From Herbivorax alkaliphila (GTDB lineage: Bacteria; Bacillota; Clostridia; Acetivibrionales; Acetivibrionaceae), in the NCBI RefSeq assembly GCF_030848475.1, contig NZ_JAVDDS010000013.1, positions 17,256-81,255 on the forward strand: a stretch of DNA of 64,000 bases, in the 5' to 3' direction. Below are positions 53,319 through 63,763 of the stretch, in pieces. Positions within the stretch are counted from its first letter, which is position 1, and each line of letters starts with the position of its first letter. The notes below the pieces were generated by a model. It saw only the letters and a list, made by a program, of their open reading frames with translations, was not told the DNA's origin and made no database searches. A program made the position numbers and the translations under genes.

Positions 53319-56300
53319 TTACCAGCCTCCGCCACCGCCGAAGTCCCAGTCGCCTCCTCCGCCGCCGCCGAAGTCCCAGCCACCTCCGCTGTTAGGTTCT
53401 GTCTCCCAACCAGCATTATCTAGCCAAGCAGCTCTTTGAACTAAGAAATCTTTTAGAATATCAAGTTGTTGTTCCCATGTTTGAGTAGTTTGTGTACCAA
53501 ATCCACCTACAGTTTGAGTTCCAAGGATATTCCATCTGTTAAAGTTTCTCTCTGCGGCATTTTTTATTGGTTCTGCTAAATTATCAACTAAAGCTCTAAG
53601 TTGTTGATCAGAGTAAGGACCTCTACGCAATTCTTCCCAACGCTCCCTTACTTTACTCTGGAAGCTTGGATCATACATTAGTGTTTCCCACCAGTCACAA
53701 ACTCTGCCTCCGCCCATCATACGATCCATTGTTTGCTGGAATTGATATCCTTCTACAGTGGTGCCTCCACCACCAAAGCCTCCAAAACCAGTGAAGGAAG
53801 CATATGCCAAGTCAAAATCCCAAAGTGGTCCAGCTACAAGCTTTTCTCCACGGTCCTTATGCAAACGTGTACTCCTAACATATGAGTCACCTTGAAGTGC
53901 TAACTCATTATGTATTATATAATCTACAAACGAATCAACATCTATATATGCAGGATATCCCGTATTAGGATCTGAAGGATTTGAACTGTGAATAGCATTA
54001 TGAGTTTTTTGAATATAATCGGCTATCCATGCCAATTGTTCGCTGGTTAAATCACTTGGATCTGTAACTTCAAGTTCACTCCATCCATCACCCTCTATTA
54101 ATGGAGGATCAGTTGCTCCCATATTAAACTGCATAAAGTACCCACCTGTAATCTCTGGTTCACTCAAATCATCGTCATCAAGTCTTGCTACATCTACACG
54201 TCTCGAGTTTACTTCTAATCTCTCTACAAGGTGATATACACCTTCATAGTCTCTATCAGTCACTGTATCTCCTTCTAAATTAATATAAACTTCTACAAAC
54301 CTATATCTTGGCGCTGTTAACCCCTTAGCTTCTCCTAATTCATATGATATTGGATTACGCATTAAAGCTTTGTCCGGAAATGGAGAAAGAATTATCCAGT
54401 CACCATCCTCTGGCATACCCAATAATGGATACTTTGCATCTTCTCTATACCCATTATTCCATAATTCTATTCGGTAAGGTGCCTTCTCAAAATTAGCCGA
54501 TGACTGTCCGCGTAATTTAAACCCTGCACGAGTAGCAACATCTGGCTCCTCTAAGAAAGAAACTTCATTTCCATCTGGTTCTATTAGCATAAATGCAGCA
54601 TCTATATATTCACGATCCGGCTTTGATTGTCCATATGCATCCAAAATCAACACTGGTATATCATGGCTTGTATTTATTTCAGTTGCAACATATACTGCAC
54701 TTCCCATTTTTCCTCTCTCATTTCCATTAACAAAAGCCTGTGCTCTAAGCTGTGTTGTTGTTGTAAATGATAATGGATTTGTATATACTGGGGAATTGCT
54801 GTTAGGAACACTTCCATCAGTTGTATAACGAATCTGTGCATTATCAATTCTTGTATCTAGCTCAACTGAAATACTGTTGCTAAAAGCTTTGCTAGGCTCA
54901 GAAAAGATAATATCTCCTCTCAATATCTCTTTATTTTTTTCAGTTGCAAAATCATTTCCAGCTACTGTCGTTATATTTAACTGGCCACCATTAACTTTAA
55001 CTTCGTCGCTATAACTTTCAAGATCTTCTATTGACTGTGTAACATTAGTTGTTCCACCGTTTATTGTTATGTCGTATTTTGCACGTATAGCAGAACCCGC
55101 TGTTATATCAATGTTTCCATCTCTTATTTCAACTCTTCCACCACTTTGAAAACCTTCTGACACTGCACTAAGGTCAATAATACCATCAATGATAATTATA
55201 TCACCTTTTGCTTGAAATCCGTCATCCCCTGCTTCTACCACAAATGTTCCACCTTCAATTATAATATCTTCATCACCATCAATACCCTCATCATGGGTAG
55301 TCATGTAAAAATCTCCACCTGTAATAGTAACGTCACCTTCTACATTTAGTCCATCTTTTCCTGCCCTTATGTTAAAATCTCCACCTGTAATTAAAACATC
55401 ATCATCACAGTCTAAACCATCTGAAGTAGCATCAATTTTGAAATCTCCTCCGCTAATGATAAGCTCATCATTTGCTGTTATTCCATGTTTGCCTGCTTTT
55501 ATATCAAATGTTCCACCTTCAATTATAACATCCATCTTACCATCAATACCATCTGATGCAACATTAATGTCATAGGTACCCCCTTTGATGGTAATAGTCT
55601 CTGAAGCTTTTATTCCATCATCTTCAGATACTATATTTATAATTCCGTCTTCTATAAGTATTGTCTCTCCAATGTCAATACCATCTGAATCTGCAACAAT
55701 ATTTATGTTTCCTCCTAAAATTTCACACTTGTCACTTGTGTTTATGCCATCAGTTGCAGCATTTATAAAAATATTCCCATCCTCTATAATTAAATCATTA
55801 TTACTTCTTATTCCATGCCTATCATTTCCTTCAACATGCAATGTACCTTTTCCATTAATCACAAGATCATCTTTGCTGAATAAAGTTGCTCTAGCATCTT
55901 CATAACTATAAGGACTTCCATCAGCTAGGTAATTTTCTGTACCATCTGCTATGGTAATAAATCCTTTATCCACCTTTTCAAAATAAATAGCTGGACCGTT
56001 AGAGTTAGTTATATTAGCATCTTTCAATGTTAATCTAACTTTATCTTCTGTCTCTACATATATCATACCATCTGTTAAAGTTCCAGTAACTACATGGTCA
56101 CCACCAGCTGTTATGTTAACAATCGAACCATCTACAGATACTCCTCTTCCTGAAGCGGTTATTGTATGTCCCAATTCAATTGTTCCATTATTACTTTGCC
56201 ATGAACCATCATCTGGGTCAGAATCCATCTCTTCAACAGGAAATACTGATATAATATCCAAAATATATCTCTTTAAAAGAACATAATCAGTTGAATCAAT

Positions 56301-56513
56301 TACACCATCTCCATTAAGATCCATCATAGAAGTATCACTAACTTTATCAATGTCTAAAATATGTCTGTTCATAACAACACCATCTGTTGAGTCCACCACT
56401 CCATCTTTATTAATGTCGCCATAAAATGGAGCCGCACTTGCAGTTATGGTGGCTAGAGCCATAACAATCGCAAGCATTAAAGCACTAAAACACTTTTTTC
56501 TTACTCTTTTCAT
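53319..56513 (-). CDS. Secreted dockerin-bearing CotH-family protein with beta-helix repeats
   Basis: 1064 residues. Order: signal peptide (~1-27, ending ITASAAP); N-terminal type I dockerin with DINKDGVVDSTDGVVMNRHI and DLNGDGVIDSTDYVLLKRYI; a long carbohydrate-binding/beta-helix region (~105-500, DUF4353-like) of ~21-residue repeats such as GGTFDIKAGKHGITANDELI; a chitobiase-like Ig domain (IRYTTDGSVPNSNSPVYTNP); a CotH kinase-like domain (~600-960) with GFKLRGQSSANFEKAPYRIE and GPLWDFDLAYASFTGFGG; and a Gly/Trp/Asp/Phe tail (GGGWDFGGGGGGDWDF). CotH proteins of spore coats are protein kinases; cellulosomal versions are known but their substrate is unclear. The whole should bind a scaffoldin. 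Confidence 0.93.
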   Translation of the reverse strand: MKRVRKKCFSALMLAIVMALATITASAAPFYGDINKDGVVDSTDGVVMNRHILDIDKVSDTSMMDLNGDGVIDSTDYVLLKRYILDIISVFPVEEMDSDPDDGSWQSNNGTIELGHTITASGRGVSVDGSIVNITAGGDHVVTGTLTDGMIYVETEDKVRLTLKDANITNSNGPAIYFEKVDKGFITIADGTENYLADGSPYSYEDARATLFSKDDLVINGKGTLHVEGNDRHGIRSNNDLIIEDGNIFINAATDGINTSDKCEILGGNINIVADSDGIDIGETILIEDGIINIVSEDDGIKASETITIKGGTYDINVASDGIDGKMDVIIEGGTFDIKAGKHGITANDELIISGGDFKIDATSDGLDCDDDVLITGGDFNIRAGKDGLNVEGDVTITGGDFYMTTHDEGIDGDEDIIIEGGTFVVEAGDDGFQAKGDIIIIDGIIDLSAVSEGFQSGGRVEIRDGNIDITAGSAIRAKYDITINGGTTNVTQSIEDLESYSDEVKVNGGQLNITTVAGNDFATEKNKEILRGDIIFSEPSKAFSNSISVELDTRIDNAQIRYTTDGSVPNSNSPVYTNPLSFTTTTQLRAQAFVNGNERGKMGSAVYVATEINTSHDIPVLILDAYGQSKPDREYIDAAFMLIEPDGNEVSFLEEPDVATRAGFKLRGQSSANFEKAPYRIELWNNGYREDAKYPLLGMPEDGDWIILSPFPDKALMRNPISYELGEAKGLTAPRYRFVEVYINLEGDTVTDRDYEGVYHLVERLEVNSRRVDVARLDDDDLSEPEITGGYFMQFNMGATDPPLIEGDGWSELEVTDPSDLTSEQLAWIADYIQKTHNAIHSSNPSDPNTGYPAYIDVDSFVDYIIHNELALQGDSYVRSTRLHKDRGEKLVAGPLWDFDLAYASFTGFGGFGGGGTTVEGYQFQQTMDRMMGGGRVCDWWETLMYDPSFQSKVRERWEELRRGPYSDQQLRALVDNLAEPIKNAAERNFNRWNILGTQTVGGFGTQTTQTWEQQLDILKDFLVQRAAWLDNAGWETEPNSGGGWDFGGGGGGDWDFGGGGGW

Positions 56514-56657
56514 GTACTATTCCCCCTATTTGTTAATATTTTGTATGTATGAATTAAACATACATATCATCTTTCTAAGTTAAAGTTCGATAGGGGAACA
56601 ATTTTCGATGTATAATATTTATAATTTTTTAATAATTTTTGTATAATATAAAAAAGT

Positions 56658-56921
56658 TTACTCTCCCAACCCAGATGTAATAAGATCTTCAATTTCTTTT
56701 ATTGCAAGTTCTTCATCTTCTCCTTCGGCACCAATTACTATAGAAGCACCTTTAGAAATAGCCAAAGACATAAGCCCCATTATACTTTTAGCATTCACCT
56801 TTTTAGTACCATATTTAATCCAAATACTAGATGTATATTTCCCTGCTGTCTGAACAAATAAAGCTGCCGGTCTTGCATGAAGACCTGTTGGATTAATTAT
56901 TTTAATAGTTTTTTCAACCAT
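56658..56921 (-). CDS. HPr-family phosphocarrier protein
   Basis: 87 residues from the ATG at 56921, which follows GAAGGAGGAAG; a longer frame to 57005 only overlaps whiA. His15 is present in [14 protein letters not shown], and the regulatory Ser46 in [13 protein letters not shown], so it has both the PTS phosphorylation site and the HprK target site and is HPr-like rather than Crh (which lacks His15). It overlaps the end of whiA by 8 bp. Its kinase gene, hprK, is the first gene of the same cluster. Confidence 0.94.
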   Translation of the reverse strand: MVEKTIKIINPTGLHARPAALFVQTAGKYTSSIWIKYGTKKVNAKSIMGLMSLAISKGASIVIGAEGEDEELAIKEIEDLITSGLGE

Positions 56922-57873
56922 TTTTAACTTCCTCCTTCTTGTCTCTAATTTCCTCTGCAATATTATCAAGCTTTCTAAGCCTATGATTAACACCTGATTT
57001 ACCAAGAGATGGAGTTAGCATTTCTCCCAACTCTTTTAAACTAGCATCGCTGTATTTTAACCTTAATACTGCTATATCCTGCAAATTTTCAGGCAACTTG
57101 GCAAAACCTAATTTTTCTTTTATGTATCTAATATTTTCAACCTGTCTTATTGACGCATCTACTGTCTTTTGCAAATTTGCTGTTTCACAATTTACAATTC
57201 TGTTAACATTGTTGCGCACTCCTTTAAGTATTCTAACATTCTCAAGTTCTAGAAGGGCAGAATGAGCCCCTATTATATTTAAAAAATCAACTATATTTTC
57301 ACCTTCTTTTAAATATACAACATAGTTGCTTTTTCTTTTTATTACTTTAGAATGAAGTTTAAAGCTACTAATCAAATCATTTAATTCACTGGCAACATCC
57401 ATTCTTTGAGTAATTATCTCTAAATGATAGGTCTTTTCCGGATCACTCATTGAACCTGCAGCTAAAAATGCTCCTCTTAAATATGCTTTCTGGTGTTTTT
57501 TCCCTTTCAACAAGTCTATGTAAGTTAAATACTTAGGTTGTTTATTATGGCACACAATATTAATATCCTCAAGTATCTTTTTTAATCCTTTAGAGTAAGT
57601 TAGTATTAATATATACATAACATGCTTTTTTAATTTTTTGCTTCGCCTTATTATCATTTCAGCATTTACCCTGTATAACTCCTTTATTAGAGAAAAGACC
57701 TTTCTTGCCAACGCTGCATTTTCAGTTGTAATTCTCAAATTTATTTCATTGTGACTAATTGCTTTAACATAACCATTAATTCTAACTACAGATGCTAACT
57801 CAGATAACATACAAAGCCTATCATCTGTAGTAATTCTGCACAATTCATTTTTGACCGTCGATGAAAACGACAA
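56914..57873 (-). CDS. whiA: DNA-binding protein WhiA
   Basis: 319 residues from a TTG with GAGGTG upstream. An N-terminal LAGLIDADG-like homing-endonuclease fold ([40 protein letters not shown]) is followed by a C-terminal [54 protein letters not shown]. WhiA affects chromosome segregation and division in Gram-positive bacteria. It is linked to rapZ and hprK as in many Firmicutes; the usual YvcK gene between rapZ and whiA is absent, and a debranching-enzyme gene lies there instead. Confidence 0.96.
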   Translation of the reverse strand: MSFSSTVKNELCRITTDDRLCMLSELASVVRINGYVKAISHNEINLRITTENAALARKVFSLIKELYRVNAEMIIRRSKKLKKHVMYILILTYSKGLKKILEDINIVCHNKQPKYLTYIDLLKGKKHQKAYLRGAFLAAGSMSDPEKTYHLEIITQRMDVASELNDLISSFKLHSKVIKRKSNYVVYLKEGENIVDFLNIIGAHSALLELENVRILKGVRNNVNRIVNCETANLQKTVDASIRQVENIRYIKEKLGFAKLPENLQDIAVLRLKYSDASLKELGEMLTPSLGKSGVNHRLRKLDNIAEEIRDKKEEVKNG

Positions 57874-57927
57874 TTAAAACACCTCATCTACACCTATTAA
57901 TCTCAATGTGAAACACAAAAGCTTAAA

Positions 57928-59889
57928 TTATTTTAAAATATCCTCAGAATATGCTCTCAATATTTCTGAAACACTCCATGCCTGTGCAAAACATCCTCTC
58001 GGTACCAACGGCTCATCCCCATCAAATATCTCTGATATAGAACCTAAACATCCATCATCCAAATGATCTTTAAAGGGTTCTATAAACCTTAAAGCCATCT
58101 CTTTTGCCTTTTTTGAACGTCCATTTGCTTTAACATATGCAGTTATAAATTGCCCAAGAGGCCATGCCCAGACTGTTCCCTGATGATATGCACCATCTCT
58201 TCTGTGCTGATCTCCCATGTATATTCCTGCATACTCTTTTGATTCAGGAGACAAACTTCTAAGCCCATAAGCTGTATACAACTCTTTAAAAACTCTGTCT
58301 ACAACTTTCTTGGCCTTATCTCCCTCAATTACTGCATTCGAAAGACTTACGGCCATTATTTGGTTAGGCCTTACCTTATCATCTCCAACATCATTTATCA
58401 AACAATCATAAAGGCATTCTTTTTCTTTGTTCCAAAAACTTTTTATAAATGATTTTTTTACTTTAGAAGCTAAATCATTGTAATAGCTGTAGTTTTCCTC
58501 AAAGTTTTTTGAAAGCAAGGACATTACCTTTAAAGCATTGTACCACAGGGAGTTTATTTCCACAGCTTTTCCATGTCTTGGTGTAACCACCCAGTCACCT
58601 ACTTTTGCATCCATCCATGTAAGCTGAGTTTTTTCATCTCCTGCACTAATTAGATAATCTTCATCCATTTTTATATTAAAATGAGTTCCTTTGCTATAAG
58701 AATTTATAATATCCTTTAGCCCTTCATAAATGTATTTTTTCACAAATTCATAGTCTTTTGTATACTCTATATATTTGTTAACAGCTTCAAAGTACCAAAG
58801 AGGAGCATCTACACTGTTATATGGCGGCTCATTGCCTGCATCTGGAAACATATTTGGAATTAATCCATCTTTTACATATTTAGAAAAAGTATAGAGTATT
58901 TCTTTGGCATCTTCAAATCTACCTGTTGAAAGCGTCAATCCTGTTAACGCTATCATTGTGTCCCTTCCCCAGTCTGTAAACCAAGGATAACCTGCTATAA
59001 TTGTCTTTGCATCTGTTGACTTTCTGTAAACAATAAAGTCATCTGCCGCCAAAACAAGTTTTTTTGCAAATTCATCTTTATACTTTGAAGCACTAACTAA
59101 TTTCTTCTGTCTTTTTTCTTCTTTTTTAATTATATCCAACCCGTCTTTGTTGGTTATTTCTTTTTCAACAGTTGAAATTACTGTAATAACTTTTTCTTCT
59201 CCTGCACCTATTTCAACATCAAAAGAACCTGGAACATAATGGTCTTCAGTTGAAGCAAGCCCTCTCTCCCTTTCAACAGCATAATCCATATTGTAAAACC
59301 AGCCATCATTATTATCTTTAAAAGTACCACTATCGCAAAAAATATTAATATCAATATCATAGTAAGAAGGCCTTACTGTTAACGTACTTGAATCAAAGTT
59401 TTTTGTAAAGTTCATATACTCTTTACTTGAATTAAAGTGATAATCTCTAAAATTTATTAAGGGAGTAAGTCTTAATTTTGCAGCATCAGACCCATTTTTA
59501 ATATGATATACTACTGCAACTGTGTTTTCTCCATAAATCATACTAATTTTCTTTCTGATATATAAATCTCTAACTCTATAAACATACTCAGGTAATGAAT
59601 TGTATTCAAATCTTTCAAGATGGTGATAGCCTTTCATAACAAAACCAGGAACTTCATAAGAAAACAAATTATAAGACTCTCCATCAATTATGACGCTCTC
59701 ATCAATTTTTGACAAAATTAAATGCCTGTTAACAGGAGGTTTTAAACCTGCCACTAAAAGACCATGATACCTTCTAGTATTAGCTCCAATTATAGTTGAT
59801 GATGCAAAACCTCCTATTCCATTTGTTAAGATCCATTCTTTTTGAATTCCCTGTTCATATGTTCTCCAATTTGATTTTCCAAAGTTCAT
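57928..59889 (-). CDS. Glycogen debranching enzyme (amylo-alpha-1,6-glucosidase)
   Basis: 653 residues from the ATG at 59889, which follows GGAGGTTGTGAC; in-frame codons to 59904 overlap that site. The N-terminal GDE_N domain has WILTNGIGGFASSTIIGANT and RRYHGLLVAGLKPPVNRHLI; the C-terminal (alpha/alpha)6 barrel shows AGYPWFTDWGRDTMIALTGL, YNSVDAPLWYFEAVNKYI and GAYHQGTVWAWPLGQFITAY. It hydrolyses alpha-1,6 branches, so it feeds glycogen glucose to glycolysis. No signal peptide. Its place between rapZ and whiA is unusual and links glycogen use to the HprK/HPr carbon-control cluster. Confidence 0.94.
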   Translation of the reverse strand: MNFGKSNWRTYEQGIQKEWILTNGIGGFASSTIIGANTRRYHGLLVAGLKPPVNRHLILSKIDESVIIDGESYNLFSYEVPGFVMKGYHHLERFEYNSLPEYVYRVRDLYIRKKISMIYGENTVAVVYHIKNGSDAAKLRLTPLINFRDYHFNSSKEYMNFTKNFDSSTLTVRPSYYDIDINIFCDSGTFKDNNDGWFYNMDYAVERERGLASTEDHYVPGSFDVEIGAGEEKVITVISTVEKEITNKDGLDIIKKEEKRQKKLVSASKYKDEFAKKLVLAADDFIVYRKSTDAKTIIAGYPWFTDWGRDTMIALTGLTLSTGRFEDAKEILYTFSKYVKDGLIPNMFPDAGNEPPYNSVDAPLWYFEAVNKYIEYTKDYEFVKKYIYEGLKDIINSYSKGTHFNIKMDEDYLISAGDEKTQLTWMDAKVGDWVVTPRHGKAVEINSLWYNALKVMSLLSKNFEENYSYYNDLASKVKKSFIKSFWNKEKECLYDCLINDVGDDKVRPNQIMAVSLSNAVIEGDKAKKVVDRVFKELYTAYGLRSLSPESKEYAGIYMGDQHRRDGAYHQGTVWAWPLGQFITAYVKANGRSKKAKEMALRFIEPFKDHLDDGCLGSISEIFDGDEPLVPRGCFAQAWSVSEILRAYSEDILK

Positions 59890-59963
59890 TGTCACAACCT
59901 CCATTTTTATATTATTAAATAACTGCGACTTTTAACTTTTTATACTGTATATAAACTGTAAAA

Positions 59964-60836
59964 TTACTTTTTAGCTGCACTATCCCGTTCTATATCTCTA
60001 TGATCTATAATAACTCTCTGTCCTTTTTCTAAAAGATGTGAGAATAAAGCCCTTGAAATAGCAACAGATCTATGTCTACCTCCTGTACATCCTATTCCTA
60101 TGACAAGTTGTGATTTGCCTTCTTTTACATAGTTAGGAATTAAGAACTCTAACATTTCACATAGCTTAATCAAAAAACGTTCTGTTTCAGTAAAGCCTAA
60201 AACATAGTCCCTAACCATATCATTCTTTCCTGTCTGACTTCTCATAGATTCAATATAATACGGATTAGGAATAAATCTAACATCAAAAACCAAATCACAA
60301 TCTATAGGTGCACCATACTTAAAACCAAAAGAAATAATGTTTATTATTATTCCATCAAATTTTTTACCGTATTCAAATATATTCACTATCTCTTCCTTAA
60401 GTTGTCTTGGCGTTAAATTTGATGAATCTACAATGTATGTAGCATTCTTTTTTATTTTTTTTAGTATTTCTCTTTCACGCTTTATACCTTCATGAAGCCT
60501 TCCTTCAGGGGCTAATGGGTGTATACGCCTGCTTTCTTTATATCTTTTTATAAGAACTTTGTCTGAGGCTTCCATAAATAAAATATCGTATAAAACTCCT
60601 AAATCCTTTAGCACTTCAAGCTCTGGAAAAAGGTCATTAAACAATTCTCCACCTCTTATATCAATAACCAATGCAATTTTATCAATTTTTCCTCTGCTCT
60701 GAATAAATATCTCAACAAATTTATGAATTAAAAGTGGTGGTAAATTATCAACACAATAAAACCCTATATCTTCTAGGTGCTTTATCACAAGACTTTTCCC
60801 GGCACCTGAAATACCTGTAATTATTAACAACCTCAT
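59964..60836 (-). CDS. rapZ: RNase adapter / nucleotide-binding protein RapZ (YvcJ)
   Basis: 290 residues from the ATG at 60836, with GGAGG upstream. P-loop IITGISGAGKSLVIKHLEDI, then GFYCVDNLPPLLIHKFVEIF, and the C-terminal family signature VIGIGCTGGRHRSVAISRAL. In enteric bacteria RapZ directs RNase E to sRNAs controlling GlmS; in Firmicutes YvcJ binds nucleotides and its role is less clear. It begins 18 nt after murB ends, so it is in the same operon. Confidence 0.96.
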   Translation of the reverse strand: MRLLIITGISGAGKSLVIKHLEDIGFYCVDNLPPLLIHKFVEIFIQSRGKIDKIALVIDIRGGELFNDLFPELEVLKDLGVLYDILFMEASDKVLIKRYKESRRIHPLAPEGRLHEGIKREREILKKIKKNATYIVDSSNLTPRQLKEEIVNIFEYGKKFDGIIINIISFGFKYGAPIDCDLVFDVRFIPNPYYIESMRSQTGKNDMVRDYVLGFTETERFLIKLCEMLEFLIPNYVKEGKSQLVIGIGCTGGRHRSVAISRALFSHLLEKGQRVIIDHRDIERDSAAKK

Positions 60837-60853
60837 TTGTACCTCCAATTTTT

Positions 60854-61777
60854 CTACTGTTCTCCTATAACTCTTACTTCTGTCTGTAATTCAACTCCAT
60901 AAGTAGATTTAACTGTATTTTGTATGTGTTCTATAAGGTTTTGTATATCTGAAGCTGTTGCACTTCCAGTGTTCACAATAAATCCACAGTGCTTTTCTGA
61001 CACTTGAGCCCCTCCTATTTTACATCCTTTAAGATTACAATCTTCAATCAATTTTCCTGCAAAATATCCTTCAGGTCTTTTAAATACACTTCCTGCACTT
61101 GGCATATCCAAGGGTTGTTTGTCTTTACGTCTTTTATTAAAATCATCCATCAAAGCTTTTATTTCACCCTTTTTACCCTTTTTGAGCTTTAATAAAGATT
61201 TTAAAACAATACCTGAATTTTTTAAAATATAGCTTGATCTATAACCAAACTTGTGTTCCGAACCACGTAAAGTCTTTATTTCACCATATAAGTCCATATA
61301 TTCCGTACAAGCTACAACATCTTTCATCTCTCCTCCATATGCTCCTGCATTCATAGCAACAGCACCTCCTATGGTTCCAGGTATACCTGCTGCAAACTCA
61401 AGACCTGTTAACTCGTTTTCAAGTGCAACCCTTGATACTTTTGAAAGCAACATGCCACCCTGTACCAAAATAGTACCATCTTTGACACTACATTCACTAA
61501 GATTGTCAGAAATCTTTACAACCACTCCTCTTATGCCTTTATCAGAAACAATAAGATTACTTCCATTCCCCATTATAAATATCGGGATGTTTTCTTTTTT
61601 GCAAAGCTTTAAAACTTCACTTAACTGAAAAAAGGAAACAGGAGTAACCAAAATATCTGCTGTACCTCCAACTTTAAATGAAGAATGATTTTTCATAGGC
61701 TCATCAATCATTACGTTTTGATTTCCTAATATATTTTCAATAATACTTGCTAGGCTCTTTTTATCCAATAATTCCAT
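60854..61777 (-). CDS. murB: UDP-N-acetylenolpyruvoylglucosamine reductase
   Basis: 307 residues. FAD-binding motif [20 protein letters not shown], then [20 protein letters not shown] with [18 protein letters not shown], and the catalytic Ser in [20 protein letters not shown]. It reduces UDP-GlcNAc-enolpyruvate to UDP-MurNAc with NADPH in peptidoglycan synthesis. The start follows AAGGGGATGGA. In the hprK-PHP-murB-rapZ order common in clostridia. Confidence 0.97.
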   Translation of the reverse strand: MELLDKKSLASIIENILGNQNVMIDEPMKNHSSFKVGGTADILVTPVSFFQLSEVLKLCKKENIPIFIMGNGSNLIVSDKGIRGVVVKISDNLSECSVKDGTILVQGGMLLSKVSRVALENELTGLEFAAGIPGTIGGAVAMNAGAYGGEMKDVVACTEYMDLYGEIKTLRGSEHKFGYRSSYILKNSGIVLKSLLKLKKGKKGEIKALMDDFNKRRKDKQPLDMPSAGSVFKRPEGYFAGKLIEDCNLKGCKIGGAQVSEKHCGFIVNTGSATASDIQNLIEHIQNTVKSTYGVELQTEVRVIGEQ

Positions 61778-61859
61778 CCCCTTATAAGCTATTCATTTAT
61801 TATTATATTAAAGATGGTAAAAGTATTTTACATTAAGAATGAGGTTACATCTTTTATAT

Positions 61860-62585
61860 TTATTTTTTCTGCAATTCTTCTTTTTTAAACCTGAAATATT
61901 CTAAAAAATTAGATACTGATGTATTCATAATAAGTTTTTCAGGCATATTAATTTTTTCAAATAATTCATAAATTTTATCAAATTTCCCAACATGATAGCT
62001 TATATGGGCATCGCTTCCGCAAACAACTTTTACTTCTTGCTTTTTGCACTCCTTCGCAAATTCCATACAGTTTTTTTCACTTCCAGGTCTCACCACAAAA
62101 GAATGATTGTTTATTTCTATAAATTTATTATATTCTTTAGCCGCACTAACTACCTTAGGAATATCTACTTGAAATACAGGATTGCCTGGATGTGCAATTG
62201 CATCAATATAAGGGTTTTTTAATACATTTATTAAAGCGTTAGTGTGCTCATCTATACTACTCGGTATAATACAAATATCATGAAAACTCGCAACAGCAAA
62301 ATCCAACCTTTTAAGATATCCATCCGGTATATCTAAAGCACCTGAATAATCTATTATATTTGCCTCAGCGCCTTTTACAACTCTCACATTATTTATAACT
62401 TCAGGTATAACTCTCAAATTTCCAAAGTGATACAAAAAAGGGGCTCCTTTCATTGCAGGACCATGATCTGTCATTGCAAACATTTCTATATTATTTTCTG
62501 CCGCCCCTATTGCCATTTCCTGCAAAGTGCTATAAGCATGCCCACTTGCTATAGTATGGGTATGTGTATCAACAACAATATTCAA
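61860..62585 (-). CDS. PHP-domain phosphatase (YcdX-like)
   Basis: 241 residues. The PHP metal-binding motifs are in order: VDTHTHTIASGHAYSTLQEM, MFAMTDHGPAMKGAPFLYHF, GAEANIIDYSGALDIPD, IDAIAHPGNPVFQ, IEINNHSF and VVCGSDAHISYHVGKF. Relatives are trinuclear-metal phosphatases acting on small phosphate esters or nucleotides; the substrate is not known. It overlaps the end of hprK by 4 bp (translational coupling). Confidence 0.93.
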   Translation of the reverse strand: MNIVVDTHTHTIASGHAYSTLQEMAIGAAENNIEMFAMTDHGPAMKGAPFLYHFGNLRVIPEVINNVRVVKGAEANIIDYSGALDIPDGYLKRLDFAVASFHDICIIPSSIDEHTNALINVLKNPYIDAIAHPGNPVFQVDIPKVVSAAKEYNKFIEINNHSFVVRPGSEKNCMEFAKECKKQEVKVVCGSDAHISYHVGKFDKIYELFEKINMPEKLIMNTSVSNFLEYFRFKKEELQKK

Positions 62586-63535
62586 ATCTCTTCCTCCAAT
62601 TCTTCTTCTACCGTTGATTTATTTATTACTCCTAATACTCTCTCTTTCATAACTTCCGCTGCATTATACCCCATCTTCTTTTGTCTAGTATTCATTGCAG
62701 CAACTTCGGTAATTATTGCCAGATTCCTTCCTGGTCTAACTGGAATGGTAAGACTTGGAACATTTATCCCTAATATATCAAAATTTTCATCAACCAGACC
62801 AAGTCTGTCATAATTCTTTTTCTCATCCCAAAACTCAAGTTGAATAACTAAATTTATATTTTCAGTAACCTTTACAGAACCTACCCCATAAAGGTTTTTT
62901 ACATCTAATACGCCTATACCCCTTATTTCAATAAAATGCCTTATTATGTCCGGGGCTGTTCCCACAAGAGTTTTATCGGAAACCTTTCTTATTTCTACTC
63001 TATCATCTGCCACAAGCCTGTGTCCACGTTTTACAAGCTCTAAAGCAGTCTCACTCTTTCCTACTCCACTCTCTCCTAATATTAAAATTCCCTCTCCGTA
63101 TACTTCTACAAAAACTCCATGCTTTGATGTTCTTGGTGCTAATTGAACATTTAAATAACTGATTAATCCACTCAAAAATCTGGATGTGATATCATTTGTT
63201 CTCAAAACAGGTATACTATATTTATGTGCTACATCAATCATTTCTGGAAAAACATCTAATCCTCTTGCAACAACCATACATGGAAAACCTACTTTAAAAA
63301 ATTCATCTAACTGTAAATAACGATCTTTTGATGATAAACCAGCAAGATATGTTGTTTCAACCTTGCCAATTATCTGTATTCTATCCGTGCCAAAGTATTC
63401 TAAATATCCAACCAACTGTAAGCCCGGTCTATTAATATCTGCAGAAGTAATAATAATTTCATCTAGCATTTTACACTTTGTAATCTGCTCAAGTTGAAAT
63501 TCTTCCATAACTTCAGTTAATCTAACAGAAAACAT
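62582..63535 (-). CDS. hprK: HPr kinase/phosphorylase
   Basis: 317 residues from the ATG at 63535, which has GGGG 7 nt before it; the longer frame to 63601 lacks a ribosome site. The N-terminal DRTGG-like domain is followed by the catalytic domain: P-loop ILGESGVGKSETALELVKRG, the family signature IEIRGIGVLDVKNLYGVGSV, and VRPGRNLAIITEVAAMNTRQ. It phosphorylates or dephosphorylates HPr on Ser46, controlling catabolite repression. First gene of a seven-gene cluster ending with HPr itself. Confidence 0.98.
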   Translation of the reverse strand: MFSVRLTEVMEEFQLEQITKCKMLDEIIITSADINRPGLQLVGYLEYFGTDRIQIIGKVETTYLAGLSSKDRYLQLDEFFKVGFPCMVVARGLDVFPEMIDVAHKYSIPVLRTNDITSRFLSGLISYLNVQLAPRTSKHGVFVEVYGEGILILGESGVGKSETALELVKRGHRLVADDRVEIRKVSDKTLVGTAPDIIRHFIEIRGIGVLDVKNLYGVGSVKVTENINLVIQLEFWDEKKNYDRLGLVDENFDILGINVPSLTIPVRPGRNLAIITEVAAMNTRQKKMGYNAAEVMKERVLGVINKSTVEEELEEEI

Positions 63536-63716
63536 TCCATCGCCCCTTTTTATTATCTTACTGTCTTTAATATATTCTTGCAGTTTTTTATAAAATTGCA
63601 ACTAGAGCAGTTAATACCACTCAATAGAATACAGTTAATCCTATCAACACAATATTATATATTAAATGCAAATAAAAATAAACCTTAAGAAATGGTAAAA
63701 ATGGCTTCCAAGACTT

Positions 63717-63752
63717 AAAAAAGGTTATGTATTTTAAAAAATACATAACCTT
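63717..63752 (-). terminator. Terminator of the tRNA-Gly operon
   Basis: AAGGTTATGTATTTT (63721-63735) and AAAATACATAACCTT (63738-63752) form a perfect 15-bp stem, followed on the minus strand by a T-run, just downstream of the second tRNA gene. Confidence 0.85.
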
Positions 63753-63763
63753 CACAAATAATA

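Noticed and set aside
56658..57005. 115-residue version of HPr
   Set aside because: The extra 28 N-terminal residues overlap whiA in another frame, and a strong ribosome site precedes the internal ATG at 56921.
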